Assembly (NCBI GenBank): GCA_028023455.1
Contig: JAQFVV010000036.1
Span: forward strand, 5,697,576 to 5,761,575
Length of the DNA stretch: 64,000 nt
From: Epiperipatus broadwayi
Taxonomy: Eukaryota > Onychophora > Udeonychophora > Euonychophora > Peripatidae
Direction: 5' to 3'
Shown here: positions 47,801 through 56,695 of the stretch, in pieces
Position numbering within the stretch: position 1 is the stretch's first letter
How the letters are laid out: each line of letters opens with the position of its first letter
Translations under genes and position numbers: made by a program
The notes under the pieces: model-generated
Seen by the model: only the letters and a program-made list of their open reading frames with translations
The model's database searches: none
What the model was told of the DNA's origin: nothing

Positions 47801-48000
47801 CAACTTTCGTACATTTTTGATAATTCTGAAAACGTTACTATTAAGAACACTTAAGAAAAATATTATTTTTAATCAGAAAATTATCGTACATTAAATTTAA
47901 TTTTATATGCATTTACTCACTATAATTTTTGAACACAAAACAAATAGTTTAAGTAAGAGAATCATTGGGAAAAAAATTAAGGATTCTAAAAAAATTACAT
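44810..48000. other. AT-rich DNA, mostly featureless
   Basis: More than 3 kb without a recognised repeat. The only candidate of interest is a tiny minus-strand exon at 47659-47705. The part at 46140-46340 is slightly less AT-rich but has no motif. Confidence 0.45.
47659..47705 (-). CDS. Possible 47-bp exon
   Basis: On the minus strand, TTTATTTTTAG (acceptor, plus 47706-47716) is followed by 47 bases and a perfect ATG|GTAAGT donor (plus 47653-47658). One frame is open: two leading bases, then 15 codons (FACSFDKSIEIIIFM). The other two frames have stops. It is on the same strand as the stronger exon at 5883-5991, but the phases do not join directly, so other exons would be needed between. Short AT-rich matches like this arise by chance. 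Confidence 0.3.
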
Positions 48001-48007
48001 AACATAT

Positions 48008-48600
48008 AATTAAAAGGAATTTGAACCCAGACATTCAATCTTTTTACAGTTATCCACTCTATCCAATATAACCGATACATATGACCACATACTTGTGAAA
48101 AAGATAAATGGTCTCCAATATATATATTTCATGCTGAAGTAACACTTATCAGTTGGTCCAGATCATTATCTCCCATATATATATATATATATAAACTGTG
48201 TTTGGTTTATCTTAAGATAGCAAATCTACACACTTTAATTAATCCTATCCATTCTCCAACTCTTCAGCAATCTATATCAAAGAACTTTGAGAGTTTTATC
48301 ATCAGATTTTCAGTGATATGGATGACTGAAGAGTTGAGAGGATTGAAACCTGTCCATTAAAGTGTGTAGATTTGCTATCTTAATATAAACTGAACACTAG
48401 TTATATATGTGTGTGGGAGATGATAATTTTGATCCCATTGTTGAGTGCTGGTTCAGCACAAAATATATATATTGGAGATCATTTATCTTTTCACATGTAT
48501 GTTGTGACGTGTATCATTATTTTAGTTAGAGTGGATGACTAGCTTGAAAGTCTAGATTCAAATCCCTTTTAATTACATCTAGGTTAAGTATATACATTAT
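48008..48600. repeat. Family D inverted dimer, copy D5
   Basis: A minus-oriented D unit (48008-48295) and a plus-oriented D unit (48296-48600) stand head to head, giving an imperfect palindrome with arms of nearly 300 bp. The minus unit ends outward in GGAATTTGAACCCAGA and the plus unit in GATTCAAATCCC, both like a tRNA B box. Each unit has the ribozyme region: the minus one well kept (48108-48166), the plus one degraded (48425-48490, TTGTTGA and CAAAA in the core). Confidence 0.8.
48108..48166 (-). ncRNA. Hammerhead ribozyme motif in D5, minus unit
   Basis: On the minus strand: CTGATAA (plus 48146-48152) in place of CTGATGA, helix II TGTT/AGCA with one G-U pair, GAAA (plus 48127-48130), and an AT-palindrome helix III. 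Helix I pairs CCAA with TTGG and, past a GGA bulge, ATGATCT with AGACCAT. The outer helix I bases differ from other D copies yet still pair, apart from one A-C. Confidence 0.6.
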
Positions 48601-49460
48601 ACTTGTATTTTTATATTGGACTATTTCCATCATCTAATATGAGTATTGAATGTCTTTAGAAAAATTTAATTTTATTTAACATTCAACTGTTAGTAATAAC
48701 ACATCAAACAGGTTAGTAAATGCACAACATTTTGAGAAGTATTATTCTCCCCTCTTCTTCAGGTGTTTCTGGCTTGACCAGTGACAGTACTAGCATGGGA
48801 TTTGAACCTGGATCCTTAGATTCTTGAGTATTGAATTTTAAGGTAATGCTCTAACCAACAGAGCCATCCTGCCAAAGGCAACAGTCAGTAGAAATTTCAT
48901 ATACTTATCTATGAGATTCTTCCTGATTTCTCCACTTTTTTCTAAGAGCAAAGTTGATTAGTGGTTTTCAAACATTATGCATAGTCACACTAGCTTGGCT
49001 TATGGGATTTTTTTGTCATTGTCATGTGAGTAGCTTTAAATGGTCTTCTTTGTATCTTTTCATCTCTATCCAATATTTTTGTATTTGCTCACATGACAAT
49101 GGCAAAAAATCTCATAAACCAACCTAGTGTGACTATACATAATGTATGGAAACCACTAATCAGCCTTGCTATCAGGAAAAAGTGGAGAAATCAGGAGGAA
49201 TCTCATAAATAAGTATATGAAATTTCTACTGATTGTTGCCTTTGGCAGAATGGCTCAGTTGGGTTCAGGTTCGAATCTCATGCTAGTACTGTCATTGGTC
49301 AGGCCAGCAATACCTGAAGAAGAGGGGAGAATAATACCTCATGAATGTGCTTTTAATAACAGTTGAATGTATTTGGAATATTTAAATAAAGTTATTTTTT
49401 TCTAAAGACATTTAGTACTCATATTAGATGAAGGAAATAGTCCAATATAAAAATACAACT
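48601..49460. repeat. Large palindrome G with tRNA-like arms
   Basis: Arms 48601-49030 and 49085-49460 are inverted repeats (outer ends GTATTTTTATATTGGACTAT and its complement, inner ends CATTGTCATGTGAG and its complement). Each arm includes a tRNA-like SINE head; the right one is internally deleted. The plus frame 49166-49366 crosses the right head and is not a gene. Confidence 0.85.
48793..48882 (-). repeat. tRNA-like SINE head in palindrome G
   Basis: Minus strand: GGCAGGATGGCTCTGTTGG then TTAGAGC gives a clear D arm and A box; the long middle part lacks a clean anticodon stem; GGTTCAAATCCC is a good B box. It differs from the tRNA-Val-like SINE, so it is a second tRNA-derived family. The matching site in the right arm is 49236-49283, where the segment between the boxes is deleted. 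Confidence 0.7.
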
Positions 49461-49671
49461 AAAACACGATCATCACAAACCTTCAGGAAAACAATATACT
49501 CATATTTCAATATAACATAATTAATAATATATTTGTTACCCTTTTTTTTGTGTTTTTACTTTTGCTTTTCTTTTTATTAGAAAATTAATTTACCTGTTAA
49601 AAAACACATATTTTATATACACAATTATTAAAAAGTAAATTAATGAGAATGATTAATATATATATATATAT

Positions 49672-52600
49672 TGTAGATATATATATATAGTATTCAATTA
49701 TTAAAAAAAAGAAATTTTTTTTTTATTCTTTTATACATACAGAGATTTATATGTATAGATTTATTATTATGAATAAGCAGTTCTTTTATGATTTATTATA
49801 TAATATTTTTATTAAATAATATGTGTTAAATTTATTTAACTTTCATTTTGTTAAAATAGAGTAAATCAGAAAAGTGTGAAATAAGGCAATTAAGATTGTT
49901 AGATTAGGAGATACAAAAATGTACACGTGTGAAACAATGAATAGATCTGTACAAACACAAAGATGCTTTTACACTTATTCCTGATGGCTATAGATTCCAG
50001 GTTTGTTGTTATCTGTATCTTAAGATTATTTTTACAAAAGAGGTGCTTTGATGTAGATAACGATAGCGATCAATTTTAAATCTTTATTGATTGTGACCGA
50101 CGTCAAACTTGTGAAGCTTTGATTTTTTTTTAAGATAAAGATTTCCAGATGGTTTTTTTTCTTTGGTTGAAATTCGCGATATAAATGATTGAAACAATTT
50201 TTTTAATCGGTCAGTCATAAATTTTTTTAAAGAGAAGATCAGTCAGTCTTAAATTTTTTTTAAAGAGATGATCAGTTAGTCTTAAATTTTTTTAAAGAGA
50301 TGATCAGTTAGTCTTAAATTTCTTTAGAGAGAGATGATGAGTTAGTCATTAATTTTTTTAGAGTGAGAGTCACTCAAATTATTATTATTATTTTGAGACT
50401 CAACTCAGTCGGTCCTTCCTTGTTATTATTCTTAAGCAGAAATGTAAGCTCTGATTTTTTTTTTTAAAAGAGAGTGAACACTTTAATTTTTTTTTTCTCA
50501 CTCTTTGAAAGTTGAAAAAAAAGAGCAAATGAAATGTGCGTTGATATAAAGCAATTTCCAGCAATATTAAAGAAGAGGAGAGAAATGGAACAAGATTGAA
50601 TTTATTAGAATTTAGTAATAATTATATAAAAAATGATATTAACATATTTGGTTATGCATAATACTATGCCTCTGCATTGCTAAACCATTTTTTCTGCTTC
50701 CTGGTTAATACAGAATGAGTCAAAATCGCTGATCTGTCTATGAAGTCATGTATCCAGTAATAACCAACAAAATGATAGATTTTGAAGCCAACCACACAAG
50801 CTATATGGAATGCTTTGTTTCTAGTTCCTGGCGTATTAAAAGCTCATTACCTTCGAATGAATGGAGAAGAGGAAATAGGAGGAAAAGAAAACTTATAACA
50901 TCCATGTAGAACCAAGTTTGAAGCCATAAATCAAATTTTTGTTGATTTACCTCAATCATCTAAAGTGTCAACAGCAATTATTTTTTTTAAAGGAGAGAGA
51001 CAAGCAAATCCACCGGTACCTACTTATTCAAAGTACTTATAATATTTTTTTTAAATGGTAGAAGGAAGCCAATCAACAGTGAATAATAATGGAATTGAAG
51101 AAACAAGCAAAGTCAATTGATTCAGCATTATCTTAAAAGTATCTGCAATAACTTTCTTTTTTTTTTTTTGTTGTTGTTGTTGGTGAGCAAAGAAAAGCAG
51201 TCTGAAAATTCAAATTCAGGACATTAATAAGAAGTAAAAAGTAGACGGGTAAATATGAACTTTCTTTAACCGATTTTATTCTTTTACTTATTAAAAGTAA
51301 ACCTTAATTTACTGGTCAAAGCAATTTTCTTTTTTGATACAGAAACATTAAAGACTTGTTTATCTATAGTTATTTGCAATATCTCACAACATAGCACAAA
51401 CATAGTTTAAATCTTTAAACTTAAATTTTTCATTATTTTTTTTTTATTATTTTTTTTTATTATTATATATTGTAATGTTGAAATGTTTTTTTTTTTAATT
51501 GTTCTTCAGATGTTAATGATAATGAGAAACCTATAGATATATGCATTTATAATGTTTTTTATTTTTATTTTATCTTGTTGCATATAAAAAATTAATATAT
51601 GTATTTTATTTTCTTTCGCTATAAGGTTGCAAAAGAAAAAGATATTTTTATATATGTAATTTATGGGTATACATTTTAAACATATATGTTAACATTACCG
51701 AATGCGTGAATGTGTAACTGTTTATCCAAACACATCAAAGAATAGGTTATATATATGATTAGTTTAAAATGGTAAATTGAAAAATAGGGCATTACATTTG
51801 AATGAAATGAAATAACATATACAAGTTTCACCTGAAATTTATTTTATGATATGATGAGTAAGAAAAGTCTTAAATAAGCATTTATAGAATATGTATTTTT
51901 TTTTTCTAATATTGATTTAAGTCAGCTTATTTTGAGACATCAAGAAAGATGACAAACCTATTTATTAAGTTTATTTGCTTATACTTATATAAATTTTTAT
52001 ATTAATAAGCCATTTATTTAATTGTCGATTTGACTTTAAAGAAGGAAAGAAAGAGTAGTAGTGTTAATAAAATATAATTATATATCTTAATTGGTTTCCG
52101 AGTTATTATTAAGAATATTGTGTTTTGTTTTTTTTTTTCTTAATTCTATCATTTTAATTCATCATCATTGCTCGCAGTTATTAAGTATTACCATTCATAT
52201 ATATTGAGCAATAACTTGCAAATATTAAGCGTCCACAAAATAATAGGTAAACTAGAATGTTGATATTTAAGTATTTAAGAATTATGCTTGAGAATAACCA
52301 AATTTTGATAATTATAGTTCAACATAGAAAGCTAAAATTGTGTTGTGTCCATGAATTTAGATCATCCTCATCAAAGATGGATATCATGTTATTAGTTAAA
52401 AATGTTTCAAATAATACTATATAAAAGTTATGATTGCCATCAATCATCATTAATAAATTATAATCATTAAATTTAACGTTTAGCGTAATGAATATGTTTT
52501 ATTAAATAGGGGTTTATAGAAAATTGAATATTATGCAAAGAGATTCATGGTGATCAATCATCACCATTAGTATTATTAAATCCCAGTATGAAATAGGATA

Positions 52601-53684
52601 ATTTTAATAGATGCCTATAAGTTTATAAAGATGAATTTATTGTTGTGAGTTTATTGATAAGCCATGGCTGGTATCCATCATCACTATTATAATCATTATT
52701 ATGACATCACTATTATAATCATTGTTATGATATTATTATCATCATCATCATTATTACCTTTATTGTGATAAATAATCTAGTTAAATGGCCATCAATATCA
52801 ATAATGGTCTTCACATGCTTGTTTGGAAGCCATTAATAGGATTATACATGTCTGTTCATCAATATACGCTAATGAGCTAGCAATGTCTATAAGAATCTTT
52901 GATCTATAGTATAAACTTTGGTAATATTGGGATCTTGTAATTTTATCAATATAGATAAAATGTAAGAATGTCATTTTTGTTCAATAGTCATCCAAGTCAT
53001 GTGTAATAAATATGTACTGAATGAGTTTGAACTCAAGTACACTATAAATAGATACTTATCTAGATTGAAAACAATCTAGTGGCGCTCATGGGAAAACACA
53101 TGTACTTAGCTAAACTGAATAAAGAGTGATATCATCCCTTTCCAACTTCATAATATTAGTTTTATAAAATATATTTTTTTTATAAGTTGTCATGAATAGC
53201 ACCCATGTGTGCATATGACCATGAATGGTCTTATATATTTGGAAAGAAGAATAGGAAGGATTCTTTGTTAGAAGAACCTAGTATTGGAGATAAGCATAAG
53301 GCACTCCAGGAATCTCACAGTGGGTACTTTTATTCAGTTGCTATATTTAATATTATTTTTATTAGATGACAATGGCCAGTATGTTTTATTGTTCAGATGA
53401 CTGCCCCAATATATAAATAAATACCAAGAATCTTTAATGCTGATATTTTCAAGTGGCACAGTGATTCTATAATTTCTTTATCTATGCTATGATGAATTAA
53501 TATAGTTACAAATGGTTGGATAGGCATATATCTAATAATTAATAATTTCCCTATCTAAATATTTATTATGGTTACAAATGTGACATATTAAAATAGTTAC
53601 AAATTATAGTTACAAATACATATCTTTTATATTAATTTAATAATTACAAATACATATTGATATTAATTTATAAATATTGTTACA
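49672..53684 (+). repeat. 5' LTR of the giant element
   Basis: 4013 bp, TGTAG...TGTTACA. Almost identical to the 3' LTR. By eye I found roughly 15-20 substitutions plus homopolymer length changes over 4 kb, implying a recent insertion. No ORF of note. Confidence 0.9.
50207..50366. repeat. 37-bp minisatellite in 5' LTR
   Basis: Five imperfect copies of GATCAGTTAGTCTTAAATTT plus a T/A-rich AAAGAGAT end. The same array is in the 3' LTR at about 57233-57385. Confidence 0.9.
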
Positions 53685-54136
53685 AATGGCGCACCAACTA
53701 GGGCTCGAAATAAGCCAAATAATGGCTTGAAATACCCCACATACATGAGAGATGGGTAGTATATGATGATGACAGATATATTAATTTATAAATATTGTTA
53801 CAAATGGCGCACCAACTAGGGCTCGAAATAAGCCAAATAATGGCTTGAAATACCCCACATACATGAGAGATGGGTAGTATATAGTGATGACAGATGTATT
53901 AATTGATAAATATTGTTACAAATGGCGCACCAACTAGGGCTCGAAATAAGCCAAATAATGGCTTGAAATACCCCACATACATGAGAGATGGGTAGTATAT
54001 AGTGATGACAGATGTATTAATTGATAAATATTGTTACAAATGGCGCACCAACTAGGGCTCGAAATAAGCCAAATAATGGCTTGAAATACCCCACATACAT
54101 GAGAGATGGGTAGTATATAGTGATGACAGATGTATA
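53663..54136 (+). repeat. 118-bp tandem repeat containing LTR end and PBS
   Basis: Four head-to-tail copies with a period of exactly 118 bp (TGGCGC ends at 53692, 53810, 53928 and 54046). Each copy contains the last 22 or so bases of the LTR (ATAAATATTGTTACA), the primer-binding site and about 75 bp of leader. Copies are nearly identical. The 3' LTR has no such array. Confidence 0.95.
53687..53706 (+). other. Primer-binding site
   Basis: TGGCGCACCAACTAGGGCTC two bases after the LTR end, starting with the TGG that pairs with a tRNA CCA end. Three further copies lie in the 118-bp array. I cannot name the tRNA. Confidence 0.7.
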
Positions 54137-54677
54137 GTTTAAAAAAAAAAAAAAAAGAATATTTTTTTTCTGTGCAATTTTTTTTATTATTAGTGTATAC
54201 AAATATTTTGGCCTGATGTTTAGATGATGATGATTACTGTTATTGCATTTTTGATGATGATAAATGAATACAGTCATTATAGAGCTTAGTTTCAATTTTT
54301 AAAATATAATGATATCACAACTTATAATGTGTTAAAGTTAATAACACTGTTTTTTTTTTATATATTTTGCTTATCAATTAAATAAGCATAGAAATATTAA
54401 TAGCCTTGAAGTGTGGAATAATAATTTTGTTCATATTTGAAAAGTTTGTGTTATAGAAAATTTATGATTTTGGAGGTTGGATTGGATATTTGATTGTTGG
54501 AGTTTGGTTGGTTGTGTTACGGTTGTGATGATGGATGGAGAATTTTTGTCATTGCCTTGAGAATGTGATGTATTCATGCCACTGGTGATTGATTTATCTC
54601 ATTCACTGCTCCAACCCAGATTATAATATCAGTTGTTTTATCATGAAGCAGTTAACAGTAGGCCTGCCATGATTTCA

Positions 54678-54866
54678 CCTCTAAGACTCCAGAGAGAGCA
54701 AGGCATAATTTTTCTGATACATAATATTTCGCCTCTAAGACTCCAGGGAGAGCAAGGCAGTATTTTGTTTTACTGATATATAATTGTTGCCGCTAAGACT
54801 TTAAAGATAAGCAAGGCAGTATTTGACGAATTAAAGCCCCTAAGACTTGGAAGTAAGCAGGGCAAT
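54678..54866 (+). repeat. Leader repeats able to form hairpins
   Basis: Four degenerate copies (54678, 54731, 54790 and 54836) of a block like GCCTCTAAGACTCCAGGGAG ending AGCAAGGC, spaced 46-59 bp. The ends GCCT and AGGC are complementary, so each could fold as a stem-loop. Located between PBS and gag-like ORF, where retroelement packaging signals lie. Confidence 0.7.
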
Positions 54867-55596
54867 GCAACAATGTTTGCAATAAACTATTATGGGTTGT
54901 AGTAGCTTAGAATGATTGAATTGGGGTGATCATCTGAGTGTTCATGGAGCATTGTGTGCTTTAAGTGCAGTGATTGAATTCTTTTGTCTATCTCATGATT
55001 GTGAATTGCTAATCATTCTTTTGGCTGTCAATATCTGTCAGATCTCTAGAAGGATAGATGAGTATATGAATAACTTGAAATGTGAACTCTATTATAAATC
55101 TCAGCATATATGTTATATAAGTAAGTTTTTTTTTTTGCTTAGTGTATTAAAAAGGGCATAGAGAGAGTTAAGTTTTATAAAAGCATGAAAAACTAGATAA
55201 ATGATGGCATAAAAAGGACACACCAATGCAGAGATAGCTTTTTCTTAAATAAATGTTTTAAATAGTACTATGACCTCATACTTTATCAATCATATATAGG
55301 TAAAGAAAAAAAAATGATGATGGAGGTTAAGTTAATTAAAGGCACTTAAGATATAGATAGATTGATGGGGAGAATTATGGCTGAGAAAGAGTGGTTGAAA
55401 ATTTTAAGGTATATGAGGATAGATAAAGGTGTTTGACTCTGGATGTATAGGAAATCAGGGAGCAGAACAATAAATCAGAACAGAATAAATCAGAATATAA
55501 TAAATCAAACAGAATAAAGCTGAAAAGCAATCAGTAATATAAGTTTATAAATAAGTATAAAAAAAGAGTAATTTGGAACAAGACAAAGAAGTAGTC

Positions 55597-56328
55597 ATGG
55601 AAGAAATGAAGGAAGGTTACCCAGAGTGGTTTCCCATGATAATGGCACAATTGAAGGAAATGAATGAGGGCATGAAACAAGAGATAAACCAGATGATAGA
55701 TCAGCACTTCAAAAAAATGCATGAGTTTATCAAAGGACTGTCTCAGGGACTTGACAATAAGATGGATCAACCATCACCAGAAATGAATGATCAAGTAACT
55801 GATTTAGGTAAAGAAACTGATAATAAGATGACCAGTCCAGAACAAGAAATAGTGCCAGAGAGTTATGTGACTGTAATCAAGCCATATGAAAATGATGAGG
55901 TAGCTGCTGTTCAAGAACAATGTAATCCCAAAGAGGATATATACAGTGAGATACATAACCTAGAAATAAAGGTAGCCACTGTACAGGAACAAATTGACCT
56001 CAGGAAAGATGTAGTCAGTAAAGCTAGTTTCTTAGAATTAAAGATAGCTGCTGATGTATATGCCCCAGTAAATGTAGCAGACAAGTTTGAGACATTGGGA
56101 GCTACCAAAAGGATAGCTGAAAGTTATCATAGAGAGGAGGAGAGCTATGGCTATAAAGTCTCCAATATGAGAATGGGAACAAACCAGTTAGGCAGACAAT
56201 TTTCCACAAAACCTGGCAAACCAAACATAGGAATGCCTGGGAATATATATATGATAGTGGATGATGTGTACTCCCCAAAGGGAGTTGCAGACCCTTGGAT
56301 GCCCTGGGAGTTGCAGAAAGGAAAATGA
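55597..56328 (+). CDS. Gag-like protein of the giant LTR element
   Basis: 243 codons from the first ATG (55597); the frame is open a little upstream (from 55573) but without ATG. The N-terminal 60 residues are hydrophilic, Met/Glu/Lys-rich and probably helical (IMAQLKEMNEGMKQEINQMI), suggesting a coiled coil. The middle is acidic. The C-terminal 110 residues contain a repeated module of about 70 residues beginning DVYAPVNVAD and DVYSPKGVAD. No capsid major homology region or CCHC zinc knuckle is visible, and it is short for a gypsy Gag. A frame change at the A-run GGAAAATGA (56321-56329) ends the ORF, although the second module continues in another frame to about 56405. The position after the leader suggests a Gag role, perhaps only structural or RNA-binding. 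Confidence 0.6.
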   Translation: MEEMKEGYPEWFPMIMAQLKEMNEGMKQEINQMIDQHFKKMHEFIKGLSQGLDNKMDQPSPEMNDQVTDLGKETDNKMTSPEQEIVPESYVTVIKPYENDEVAAVQEQCNPKEDIYSEIHNLEIKVATVQEQIDLRKDVVSKASFLELKIAADVYAPVNVADKFETLGATKRIAESYHREEESYGYKVSNMRMGTNQLGRQFSTKPGKPNIGMPGNIYMIVDDVYSPKGVADPWMPWELQKGK

Positions 56329-56455
56329 AAGGTTATTCTAGGATGGAGGAGAGATATAGTTATAAGATCTCCACCATTAGGATTATGCACAACCAATTAG
56401 GCTGACACTATCCCATGAAACCTAGTAAACCAAACATAGGTAGGCCTGGGAATGA

Positions 56456-56644
56456 TTCCGATCAACAAATGTAAAAAAAGTAGACCCGCAGAAGCATACC
56501 TTCAAAAAGTTCTATAATATATATGAAGGGCCATTCATGCTCAAGGAAAGAAAAGGGGAAAATGCATTTGTACTAGAATCGTCAGAAGGAGTAAAAGGCA
56601 CATATAATGTACGTAGCCTAAAACCAATGGCACTCATGACCTAA
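56456..56644 (+). pseudogene. Integrase C-terminal (GPY/F-like) relic
   Basis: An open segment of 62 codons ending in TAA just upstream of the polypurine tract. It contains DPQKHTFKKFYNIYEGPFML and ends KGTYNVRSLKPMALMT. The xGPF core followed by a hydrophobic stretch and a final N-V-R-x-L-K-P matches the GPY/F module at the C terminus of Ty3/gypsy-type integrases. The catalytic core is missing, so only the tail of pol survives, after internal deletion. Confidence 0.6.
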
Positions 56645-56681
56645 GCAATTTTTTTTGTATTCAAAATTTTTTTTTTTGTTT

Positions 56682-56695
56682 GGGGGTGAGGCAAA
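56682..56695 (+). other. Polypurine tract
   Basis: GGGGGTGAGGCAAA directly before the 3' LTR, mostly purine, at the expected place for plus-strand priming. Confidence 0.75.

Noticed and set aside
53663-54136. CRISPR-like or satellite array
   Set aside because: The 118-bp units have no unique spacers and clearly consist of LTR end, PBS and leader.
54916-55161. ORF in the leader of the giant LTR element
   Set aside because: It starts without ATG, has no motif and ends in a poly-T-rich part.
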